The translations under genes and the position numbers were made by a program. From Phytophthora colocasiae (taxonomy: Eukaryota > Oomycota > Peronosporomycetes > Peronosporales > Peronosporaceae), in NCBI GenBank assembly GCA_018806915.1, contig JAGKQI010000054.1:372001-436000 (forward strand): a DNA stretch of 64,000 bases. Direction: 5' to 3'. Below are positions 10,579 through 19,077 of this stretch, one piece after another; the stretch's first letter is position 1; the number at the start of each line of letters is the position of its first letter. A model generated the notes under the pieces. It searched no databases. It worked only from the letters and a program-made list of their open reading frames with translations, and was not told where the DNA came from.

Positions 10579-11370
10579 CAAAGCCTTCTTCGCGAAACTG
10601 GAGCAAACGAGCCTTCTGCTTGGGCTTGGCAGCAACTAGACGCTCCCACGCATCTTCTCCCATAGTCGTCTTTCCCGTCGTCGAACACACACCAACACCA
10701 CTCAAACCCGAGATGTATTTGAACAAATCGTAGTCGTTCATGATGCGGTCCAGCTTTGACTTGTACTGCGCTGTGAGCAGCAGCCAAACAGACCACCGCA
10801 GTCAGCATCAGAGAATAGACACGAACACTCTCAGCTCTCACCTTTCTCGCGTTCAACCCCAAATTCGGCGTTGAGCTTTTTGACGATGTCTGTCCATCCT
10901 TTTGCTTTGATTCCCTTATCGGCCTTGTAGGACGGATTGTTGCGCGCCTCCAGGAACGCGTCGAGAAACTTCTTGACCTGATCTTCGGTCCACTTGGCTC
11001 GGTCTGACGTCATTGTGTTCGGCGTTGTCGAGGGCGACGGTCGTCTATGCTTCTCCTCCTTCCCCGTTCGTGCCGATTTCCTTTGTGTGAAGATTTCCGT
11101 GGCAGGGGAAATGTCCGTGATCATCACTCCTGTGTCACAGGAGAGGGGGCCCGAGATGAAGCCGAAAATTCGGCGGTGAGGTCGAATTTCGAAATCCTTC
11201 ATTTTCGGCTAGAAATGGGGTTTCTCTTTTTGGGTGTCGGTAATGACCCAAAATGAACATGGTGCGCGATAAATATTTAAACAAATGAAAAGAAGAAATA
11301 CACTTACATGTATGTGGACCACGCTTTATGAATTTAAAACAATATTTAAATCAGTTTGAAGGTCATCGTT

Positions 11371-12569
11371 ATGCCGCGCCCTGTGTCTTCACCGCCGCCT
11401 CTTACGTCTCTCCAAGAAGGAGATTGGCTAGGTACGCTTCTCTGCTGTTCATATACCTCTTTATCTTTATATGTAACACCTTCTCTTGTCTCTCAGATGT
11501 CATGGACCTTGACGGTATTTGGAGTGTAGCACGCGTACTTAGCATCCCTTCGTCTGATGAAGTGGAGATCACATATGACGGCTGGCCTTCTGATTACGAT
11601 GAGGTCGTAAGTATTGACTGCGATCGTGTGGCTCCTTATCACACGTACACGTGGGCTGTTAAGTGCTGGATCAAGTACAGTAACTGGCCGATGTGGCCTT
11701 CTATTGTCACAATTCGCTCTCCTGGTACGGAAGCAGGGGCTAAGAACCTTAAAAAGGAGAACAAACTCCAAGTGGACTTCATGGACAGCAGCAACTTCAG
11801 TAAAAGAGCTCGCTGTTGGCTGTTTAAGGGTCAAGTGAAGCCATTTCATGAGAAACAGGACGAGAGACGGATGGCTACAAACGGCAGTCAGTTCGAACAA
11901 GCCTATGGGCTTGTGTTGCAGTCAGAAACGGAGGAAGAACTACCGAAGTTCGTGCCGAGAGGGACGTTGCCGTTGCAGTTCAAAGATGTAATGGCGGAGT
12001 CAGTGGACACGAAGAGGAGGGAGCTGGGAGATGCCGAGTGGTTTGCGCGTTTCGGGAAGAATCAGAAATTGCACCAGAAGACACACCAGTATGCTGTCCT
12101 TGGCGACGACGTAGATGTAGTCAGTGTTGAGTCAGTGACTGTGGCAAACCTGGAGATGGAAGATAAACCAGACAAGAAACAGAAGTCGGCAAAGGCACAG
12201 ACAGCAAAAGCCAAGACTGCAAAGGTGTCAACTGCTTCAAAGAGGCAGACAAAAGCGGCAGTGAGAAGGGTTAAGATGCCAGTAGAGAGAGAAGAAACAA
12301 AGATCAAGTCGAAGCGACCGAAGCTATCCACCGTGGCGAAAGATGAAATTATCCCGTCGACTGAAGATGAAAAAGAGAACGAAGAAGAAGAGGACGACGA
12401 TGACGATGATGATGATGATGAGGAGGAGGCACCTAAGTCAAAGAGGCCGAAGCTGTCAACAGCTACAGGGAACGGAAAGGCACCTCGAAAGAAGAAGAGG
12501 ACGAAGATGACAACGGTGGTGAGTCGACCCAGTAGCAACAACAGACGACTTCTGTGCGTGAGGAAGTAG
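11371..12569 (+). CDS. Tudor-knot/PWWP chromatin protein
   Basis: Two exons, 11371-11431 and 11497-12569, join in frame to give 377 aa starting MPRPVSSPPPL. The intron (11432-11496) is GT-AG. Residues about 17-66 form a tudor-knot/chromo-barrel-like fold: GDWLDVMDLDGIWSVARVL, then VEITYDGWPSDYDE, then DRVAPYHTYTW. A PWWP-like domain follows (about 67-130): WIKYSNWPMWPSIV, LQVDFMDSSNF and WLFKGQVKPF. Both modules read methylated histones or DNA, so a nuclear chromatin role is likely. The tail is basic (KSKRPKLS twice, like nuclear localisation signals) with an acidic run of Glu/Asp around residues 325-345. The single-exon reading that starts at 11328 would place a hydrophobic stretch from the intron into the protein, so I prefer the spliced form. 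Confidence 0.8.
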
Positions 12570-12748
12570 TTCGGGTGGTTCGTTCTTCCAGCGACATGGC
12601 GTCAAAATTTTGCATGTACGTGTGGTGGACGTAGCAGAGTCTTGGTATTCAACACAGACTTGGCATTCATATCAGCATCAGTTCCTCTACATTTATTTAA
12701 CTTCGTTTATCCCAATTGTGTGTTTCTAAACTCTTCCCTTTAGTTGAC

Positions 12749-15700
12749 CTAGAATTCACCTCCTCCGAGGATCGAGTCCATCAAGTTTTCTTCCTCGTTG
12801 CTCAGTACTGAAGGTCGATGAGAGCTGGGACTTGCACAAGTCTCTTCGTTCAGTGGTGTAAAGTGAAGTCGTCCAACACCACCTACTGGTGCGCTACTAA
12901 GTAGTCTTCTTGAAGAAAACTCGCCCAATCCACCGAATGTCACTGGTGGGAGACCAGTTCCTCCAATTGCTTCAGGTGCTGGCGCCGATGATTCAGCTGT
13001 AGCATGTACCGTTTGAGGACGACCACCGCCTCCGGATCCCCCAACTCCATCCACGAAGCTCTTCTCCAGCTCTTTCAGCGTCACTGGTTTGACTCCTTGT
13101 AGTCGAGACAGTACAAAATCCCGTCCAAGAAGACGTTGAGCACTCAGTGCAACATCAGCAGCTGCACGTCGAACACGAGCGCTATTATGCACTAGACCTT
13201 TACTGACAGCATCCAGAACCCGTGACGCTCCCAATCCGTCAGCTTGGAAGCCAAATTCCGGTACCAGAAGACGAAGCAAATGCATCTGCACTTGTGGATC
13301 ACAAGCACTGCTGCCTTCCCCTCCAAAGACACATGAAAGCACGTAACGAAGCGGATGACGAGCATTGGGCAACCTTGCAAGTTTGAGAACTCCACGACAT
13401 GCAGCTCGAGTTGTGCGTGTGTTGGGCTTCTGCATCGCTGATAGTAAACGTAACAAAGCCAACAACGTCACGTCACGTACATCCGTCTCGCGCCATTCGA
13501 TCCGGGGGCCATAGATCTTCACTAACGTCGCGAATGCATCCAATGCAGTGTTTACTACCGGTGCAATGTTATCACTTAACGCTCGGTGTAACAGTGCACA
13601 ATACGCGACGAATGTGCCTTGAACAGCACTGCCAAAAGCTGGTTTAGTGTCACGCAGATCCGATTTGGCTTCTGTCATGGCCTTCTCAACATCTAGAAGC
13701 GCTTCTTTCCGGTCACTCCACGTCTTACTGGAAAGCTTTCGCCAACACACAGGCCCCACGACATTCTGAGCACTGCTTAACCCTGTTTCAAGTAGCGAAA
13801 CACTCGATTGAGCATCTTCTTGAGGGACATCCACGAGTTCTGCAGGAGGAAACGCAGCTTCGTCATCAACTTGCTCCTCCTCTTGATTCGTTGTGCTGCC
13901 CGCTACTGGCGCTACTGCTGCCGCTGCTAGTTGTTGCTCACGTTTAGCCAGCAATTCTTCAACCCGACGAGTAATTACACGGAGCATTTCCGGTTTCACA
14001 GCGCCAGCACGAGCCAATTGAGCTTGCCAAGCTGTCGAGTTGGCCGTTCGAGCCTGAACATCCGCTAGAATCTCCACTGCAGCTTTACGTGTTTTCTCCT
14101 CTGCGATCTTGAGACTTGGAGCTACGAATTGAAGCACAGTCTCCACTGTCAATTGCTGATGTCTCTGGGATTCTTCTGCAGCATTAGTGAGACCTAATTC
14201 TTGGATCAAACGACGTAAAGTTTCAAGCTGTCGACGAGGTGGAACTTCACGTCCACTTAAATGCAGCAGCAAGTGAGGGACAGCACGTAAAGATCGAAGA
14301 CGGGCGATGCGGATTAAAGCTTGAGTAGCTTCACGTTGCGTCCGTTTGTTGGAATCACTCAGTTTCTTCACCAAAGCACCAACCAACGACGACAATTGAG
14401 AGTTAAGAACTGCTGTACTTGAAGCTTCAGTATCAATAAACTCCCGATCGTCCGGTAAGGCACGAGCGAATTCCTTCAACACTGCACGGAAGCATTCAAG
14501 TGCGCAAAACATGACAGGAGCCACTCGATCTTCAACTCCACATTGAATAGCTGCAAGAGAAGCACAAAGGAAACGTTGGCGTGTCATGGAATCAACTGTA
14601 GAGACGTTCATCTTCTTCACAGCTCGCTTGATAGCGTCGAACCCATCTTGGCGGTCCCCCCACGGGTCTGCAGCTAACAGGTTGACGATCCGTTCACCAA
14701 ATGCACGTGTGATCAGAGCTCCCGTGTCAACTGTTTCAGTATCAGTTTGTTCTTCTTCGGTTTGACCATCTTCGCTCCTGTGGGTCGCTGGTGTCTCAAA
14801 TTCGTCTTCTTGTGGACACATTTGAGAAGTGGACGATACTTCTGTAGTCTGACGTCGTCCAGCTAACGAGTGAAAAGTTGGAGATTGATCGGTTGGAGAA
14901 CTATCATCTTCTTCTCGAATATCATGGAGTGGAGGATGAGGAAGGCTTTTACTGGAGTAGAATCCTTGAGAAGATACGACCTCAACACCTGGGCCAGGTC
15001 GTATACGCTTCAATGGAGACGAAAGGGGTTCGTTTACTCGAGGTGTCGCCATGAAATCAACTTCAGTATCAAGAGGTTCTTCTTCTTCACTCACATCGTC
15101 ACATGGGATGTGGTTTCGTAGGGAAACCGGAGTAACACCGATAACCACCAGGTCCATCGATGCTGCAGGCTCAAACGAACAGTTCGAGTTGTCATCATGT
15201 TGGTCGTCTTCTTCGTGTTCAGGGGCATGAAGAGAAGATTCCAATTGCTGATTTCCTTCGCCATCGAAGACTTCTAGTGTATCTTCTTCTTCATCATCAT
15301 TTACTTCTGGAGTTTGTTGCGTCTCCTCTTCTGCCACGCCCTCAGTATGAGAAGCAAATGTTTCTCCTTCTTCCTCATCGGTATGGTTTTCTTCAACTTG
15401 CTCAGGTGTTTCAAGACATTTCTGCTCCATACTTCTCTTCATTGGACTAGAATTATTATTGTCCATTTCATTGGCAACATCCTTCAATGTAGGTAGTGCA
15501 GCGCCAAAGTGTAGCACCGGATCCAGTTGATCGTTCTCCAATTGGCTCTCAATCTCCATTTTGCCATTCTGAGGCTGTTGCACCTCAGGATCGACATTCA
15601 TGTCACCTTCTTCATTGTTCTCTTCCATTTGTTGTTCAGGTACAAGCTCTTCAACTTTAGGCTCAATTTTAGCCACATCCTGCAGTGTAGGAGAAGCAAC

Positions 15701-15838
15701 TGCGGTCGCTTTCCGACGTAGATTCTTTGAGATCTTGCTTCTGATCTTGCCGAGTATACTCTTCTTCTGTTTAGGAGCAGCACTTGCACTTGCATTTTGA
15801 TCCACACTACTAGGTCTCAAAAGTGCACGTCCAGGCAT
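12749..15838 (-). CDS. Two-TOG/HEAT-repeat protein (CEP104/TOGARAM/CLASP-like)
   Basis: A single exon of 1029 aa from MPGRALLRPSS; an earlier ATG at 15952 adds 38 poorly conserved-looking residues. Residues 1-350 are low-complexity and acidic, with KKSILGKIRSKISKNLRRK (basic) near the start. Two helical-repeat arrays follow: one at about 375-600 (ITRAFGERIVNLLAADPWGDRQDGFDAIKRAV) and one at about 690-940 (VCWRKLSSKTWSDRKEALLDVEKAM). The WxxRxxA/LxxI pattern at the start of each is typical of TOG domains that bind tubulin. The tail is Gly/Ser-rich. A microtubule or ciliary/flagellar role is inference. The exact family (TOGARAM, CEP104 or CLASP) cannot be set by eye. Confidence 0.65.
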   Translation of the reverse strand: MPGRALLRPSSVDQNASASAAPKQKKSILGKIRSKISKNLRRKATAVASPTLQDVAKIEPKVEELVPEQQMEENNEEGDMNVDPEVQQPQNGKMEIESQLENDQLDPVLHFGAALPTLKDVANEMDNNNSSPMKRSMEQKCLETPEQVEENHTDEEEGETFASHTEGVAEEETQQTPEVNDDEEEDTLEVFDGEGNQQLESSLHAPEHEEDDQHDDNSNCSFEPAASMDLVVIGVTPVSLRNHIPCDDVSEEEEPLDTEVDFMATPRVNEPLSSPLKRIRPGPGVEVVSSQGFYSSKSLPHPPLHDIREEDDSSPTDQSPTFHSLAGRRQTTEVSSTSQMCPQEDEFETPATHRSEDGQTEEEQTDTETVDTGALITRAFGERIVNLLAADPWGDRQDGFDAIKRAVKKMNVSTVDSMTRQRFLCASLAAIQCGVEDRVAPVMFCALECFRAVLKEFARALPDDREFIDTEASSTAVLNSQLSSLVGALVKKLSDSNKRTQREATQALIRIARLRSLRAVPHLLLHLSGREVPPRRQLETLRRLIQELGLTNAAEESQRHQQLTVETVLQFVAPSLKIAEEKTRKAAVEILADVQARTANSTAWQAQLARAGAVKPEMLRVITRRVEELLAKREQQLAAAAVAPVAGSTTNQEEEQVDDEAAFPPAELVDVPQEDAQSSVSLLETGLSSAQNVVGPVCWRKLSSKTWSDRKEALLDVEKAMTEAKSDLRDTKPAFGSAVQGTFVAYCALLHRALSDNIAPVVNTALDAFATLVKIYGPRIEWRETDVRDVTLLALLRLLSAMQKPNTRTTRAACRGVLKLARLPNARHPLRYVLSCVFGGEGSSACDPQVQMHLLRLLVPEFGFQADGLGASRVLDAVSKGLVHNSARVRRAAADVALSAQRLLGRDFVLSRLQGVKPVTLKELEKSFVDGVGGSGGGGRPQTVHATAESSAPAPEAIGGTGLPPVTFGGLGEFSSRRLLSSAPVGGVGRLHFTPLNEETCASPSSHRPSVLSNEEENLMDSILGGGEF

Positions 15839-16119
15839 CGTAACTACCTCGTTCTTTTGTGCTTGGAGTCGTGAGAAATGCTCAACTTGAACTGAACATT
15901 CTGCTGGTGGAGCAGAGCGTTGATTCCTACCTTCAGCATCCAAATTAAGCAAGGAAACGGACCATAACTATCACAGAATAGCTTTTTGCTGCATCCCATT
16001 AGATTCACACTGAAAGGAATTGATCAAGATGCTTGCTATTCGTAGAATAGTTAAAATACAATGCCCCGTTCACCCAATTCTCTACTAGTACACTACTCCA
16101 TTCATCTGTTGTCTTCGTC

Positions 16120-16794
16120 ATGATGGCCGACGGCGTTCAAGTCCCAGTTATCTCGTCGCTTGAAGCCGCTAGTGACGTGCTGGAAAAGCTACGAACGTTG
16201 ACGTCCAGTATCAGCGAAGCAGCTTCAAGCCCAACACTCAAGACGGAACAAGACTATATCTCTGGCGTTGTACCACAGCTGGATGAAGCCACTGGAACGT
16301 ACCAAGCACTTGCTGCCTTCTTACGTGAACACAAACGCGGGAAGTCAGAATCCAACGCCTATCGAGATGTACAACGGGCCTTTGTTAAAGTGATGCAAGA
16401 GCTGCAAAGTGCTCAACGTCAAGCTGCTGCTCGGCGTGAGGCTCTGTGTGATGCCGATTTCCTGGCTGGTAACGGATCTGTAGCGATTTCAGCTCAAGAG
16501 ATCCAAACTGCAAAGGAAGAAGTACTCGAAGCTGGAGAAATTGCGAAAGAAGCTGCAGCAGTTAACGCTTTGTTCCGTCAAGTAGGGACGTTAGTGAGTG
16601 AACAGGGCCAAGGAGTGGACCAAATCGTCACAAAAGTCGATGCTGTTCGAGTCGAAATCGGAAAAGGAGTCGACGAGCTGCAACATGCGCGGCAATTGCA
16701 ACGAGAAGCTCGTCAGAAATATCTCTGGTATCTCTGCTTGGTCACATTCATCCTCGCAGCGATCATCATCCCAGTCATCTTCGCTCTGAAATGA
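16120..16794 (+). CDS. Syntaxin-type (Qa-like) SNARE, tail-anchored
   Basis: A single exon of 224 aa. A syntaxin-like N-terminal helical bundle covers about residues 1-125. The SNARE helix (about 135-200) reads AVNALFRQVGTLVSEQGQGVDQI, here broken by its central Gln at about residue 162, the expected ionic zero-layer position. A C-terminal anchor (about 202-222, LCLVTFILAAIIIPVIF) ends two residues from the stop, as in tail-anchored SNAREs. It should drive membrane fusion in the secretory or endosomal system; the compartment cannot be told. The start has two Met codons (MMADG); either could be used. A TCCATTCATC motif about 20 nt upstream resembles an oomycete Inr. Confidence 0.8.
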   Translation: MMADGVQVPVISSLEAASDVLEKLRTLTSSISEAASSPTLKTEQDYISGVVPQLDEATGTYQALAAFLREHKRGKSESNAYRDVQRAFVKVMQELQSAQRQAAARREALCDADFLAGNGSVAISAQEIQTAKEEVLEAGEIAKEAAAVNALFRQVGTLVSEQGQGVDQIVTKVDAVRVEIGKGVDELQHARQLQREARQKYLWYLCLVTFILAAIIIPVIFALK

Positions 16795-16807
16795 GCCATA
16801 ACGTTTA

Positions 16808-16832
16808 AAAAGGCAAGTTGAAGTTGCCTTTT
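16808..16832. repeat. 3' hairpin after the SNARE gene
   Basis: Perfect 9-bp inverted repeat AAAAGGCAA/TTGCCTTTT with a 7-nt loop, 14 nt after the stop codon. It could form a stem in the 3' UTR. It looks like a bacterial terminator, but there is no reason to assign that role in an oomycete. The rest of the gap to 17110 is AT-rich and shows nothing else. Confidence 0.5.
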
Positions 16833-17110
16833 ATCAGCATTCCACGATATAGAGCTGCTACATCTACCCATCAGCTACATTTACACAGCATACTGACACG
16901 TAATTCCATCAGTTCTTAAAAAATTACCTGTATTATATTATATATACATCCTACTTAATTCACAAATTTTCCTTTTAACCCCTCTATAAAACCTCTATAA
17001 ATGAAATATGTTCGACAATTATTAATATAAAATCAAAGATTCATCAACTCCAGTTGTTTTTTTTGAGCCGTTAGATCCAATCTGAAATCTCCCGTCCATC
17101 GACTTATACA

Positions 17111-18655
17111 ATGCCCGAGACTTCCTCCCCCGACGAGATGCTGCCGTCGCCGTCCACCGTGGGCAACACGTTCATGCGCCAGTACTACCACTTCTTGGCT
17201 AAGGAGCCGCAGAGTCTGCACCGCTTCTACAAGGCCGAGAGCCAATGGTGCCATGGGGTGGGCTCGCACATGGAGGAGCCCATTGCTGGCCAACGCGCTA
17301 TTAATGAGCAGATCCTTAAACGTGGCTATGCTGGAGCCCGTGTGGACCTGGATGCTGGCTCGATTGACTGCCAGAACTCACTGGGTGGCGGTGTACTGGT
17401 GCTGGTTACGGGCGTCATGACGCTGCGTACCAGTCCGGAGCCTAAGCCATTCGTGCAGACGTTCTTCCTGGCTGTGCAGCCTAAGGGTTATTTCGTGCTG
17501 AATGATTGTCTGCGCTTCTTGGAACTGCCTGGAACAACCTCCGTTGAGGTGTCACCTGAAGCTCCAGAGAAGGAGAAGTCGAAGTCTCCTGCTTCTCCAG
17601 CGAAGAACGGGAAGAAGACGGAGACCCAAGCACCTACGTCTCCTGTGAAGAAGGAGGAGAAGCCTGTTGAGAGCCCGAAGAAGGTGTCGTCCCCTGTCAA
17701 GACAGTGACCAAGACTACGACGAAGGTGAAGGAGACTGTTCCTGCGTCACCTGTGAAGACTGAAGCGACTGTTGCGTCGTCTCCTGTGAAGAAAACCACC
17801 AAGAAGGAGGAGAAGGAAGTGCCAGTGCCAGTTGCAGCTCCTGCTCCGGCTGCTTCTCCTGTGAAGACGGCGTCGCCGATCAAGTCTCCTGTTAAGACTC
17901 CTGTGAAGTCTCCTAAGAAGCAGGAGGCTCCCGCTGCGTCTCCAGTTTCTGCTCCAGCAGATCCAGTTGTGCCGGCTCCTACTGAGCCAGAGAAGCCTAA
18001 GACGTGGGCTGCGCTGTTCTCCGGCCCGAAGACTGCGGCGATCACGCCCTCGGCTGCACCTGCTTCGGCTCCGACCAAGCCCGCGACCCCCAAGGCTGCT
18101 GCTGCTCCTGTGCCCTCCCCAGTGTCTTCCCCTGCTACGGATTCCCCGGCTCCAGAGAAGTCACCGAAGAACAAGTCTGGCAACGGCAAGGAGAAGGAGC
18201 ACAAGCGGTTCTACAGTCTGTTCATTCGTGACGTGCCGTCACAGACGCGTGAGAACGACCTGCGTGAGCTGTTCAAGGGATACGGCTCTATTGCCAGTGT
18301 GAACGTGATGAACCAGCGTGGCTATGCCTTCGTGGACTACTACGAGCAGGAGAGTATGCGTGCTGCTCTTGCTGAGACTAAGGAGTTCAAGGTGTTCGAC
18401 AAGGTGCTGCAGGTGGACGAGCGTACTGACCGTGGAGAGCGGAAGGAAGGTCAACGTAGTGGATTCCGCGGCAACGACTCGCGTGGTCGTGGTCGTGGCC
18501 ACCCCAAGGGTGGCCGTGGTGAGCGTAAGGAACGCAACGGAGATGACGCTCCTCCATCTAACAAGGGAGACCGGCGTGAGGGTTCGCGTCGCGAGAAGAC
18601 TGGTAACCGCCGTGGAGGTAAGGTGGACGCCACGTCGAACAACCGGGCGGAGTAA
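17111..18655 (+). CDS. G3BP-like NTF2 + RRM RNA-binding protein
   Basis: A single exon of 514 aa. Residues about 15-130 form an NTF2-like domain (GNTFMRQYYHFLAKEP near the start, FVLNDCLRFL near the end). Residues 140-360 are low-complexity, with about ten SPVK/SPIK/TPVK repeats. An RRM lies at about 365-440, with RNP2 (LFIRDV) and RNP1 (RGYAFVDYY). The C-terminus is RGG-rich (GFRGNDSRGRGRGHPKGG). NTF2+RRM+RGG is the G3BP/Bre5 architecture: stress-granule scaffolds and, in yeast, a deubiquitinase cofactor. The NTF2 domain likely dimerises, and the RRM/RGG part binds mRNA. The SPVK array offers many proline-directed phosphorylation sites. No intron is seen. Confidence 0.88.
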   Translation: MPETSSPDEMLPSPSTVGNTFMRQYYHFLAKEPQSLHRFYKAESQWCHGVGSHMEEPIAGQRAINEQILKRGYAGARVDLDAGSIDCQNSLGGGVLVLVTGVMTLRTSPEPKPFVQTFFLAVQPKGYFVLNDCLRFLELPGTTSVEVSPEAPEKEKSKSPASPAKNGKKTETQAPTSPVKKEEKPVESPKKVSSPVKTVTKTTTKVKETVPASPVKTEATVASSPVKKTTKKEEKEVPVPVAAPAPAASPVKTASPIKSPVKTPVKSPKKQEAPAASPVSAPADPVVPAPTEPEKPKTWAALFSGPKTAAITPSAAPASAPTKPATPKAAAAPVPSPVSSPATDSPAPEKSPKNKSGNGKEKEHKRFYSLFIRDVPSQTRENDLRELFKGYGSIASVNVMNQRGYAFVDYYEQESMRAALAETKEFKVFDKVLQVDERTDRGERKEGQRSGFRGNDSRGRGRGHPKGGRGERKERNGDDAPPSNKGDRREGSRREKTGNRRGGKVDATSNNRAE

Positions 18656-19077
18656 GCGGTATTTTACGTGCAGCAGCCGGGTTGTCGACTCCAGAGATCA
18701 CCAGAGCTGAGAAGAAACCAGCTATCAGGAAGGAGTACACACTCCAACGACCTGCTACGCTGATGGCTGCTTCTCTCTTGTGGGCAACGCACTAGGTAGA
18801 AGACACACAGAGCTGAAGGGAAAAGCTGCGAGAAGGTCAGGTGGAACAGCAACTTCCTTTCGGCTCGATAGGGTAGAGCACCAAAGCAGAGGGGCTTGGC
18901 AAACAGAATAACACAAAAAGACCAATGGCCCGCTGTGAAGCTGCAGAACTTGCTCCATTGTTGCTTTTCAGTCGACCACCTACCGATCATCACACTCTTT
19001 TGTGCAGATTATCTGTCACCCGTGTACATTGTTACTATGCCTGTCAAACACTAGCTCTGGAATCAGAGCCGAGCACT
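18656..19077. other. Intergenic DNA, nothing recognised
   Basis: A 422-nt gap between convergent G3BP-like and CNOT10 genes. I see no gene, RNA or repeat here; it presumably holds both 3' ends. Confidence 0.6.

Larger units (their letters stand above)
8972..11013 (-). pseudogene. Myb/SANT-like partner protein of Harbinger, split by an insertion
   Basis: The N-terminal part starts at MTSDRAKWTEDQ (11013), a Myb/SANT-like domain (KWTEDQVKKFLDAFLEAR...GWTDIVKKLN). It is spliced near 10844 to an exon starting AQYKSKLDR and reads on to REEGF. There a 1,157-bp insertion (9422-10578) with duplicated GCTTTG interrupts it. If the insertion and one duplicate are ignored, the frame continues exactly into EHHVVCSHIA, a short intron (about 9387-9327), then GNARATGES and a basic C-terminal segment (8972-9326; RGGAHAENRDAKKSKSD). 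Such proteins guide Harbinger transposase to DNA and the nucleus. The gene is convergent with the transposase, 86 nt apart. Confidence 0.75.

Noticed and set aside
12062..12541. 159-codon minus-strand frame with poly-Ser
   Set aside because: It is the antisense of the acidic and Lys-rich tail of the PWWP protein.
17488..18204. 238-codon minus-strand frame opposite the G3BP-like gene
   Set aside because: Antisense of the SPVK linker; Gly/Ala/Thr-rich composition is a shadow of it.
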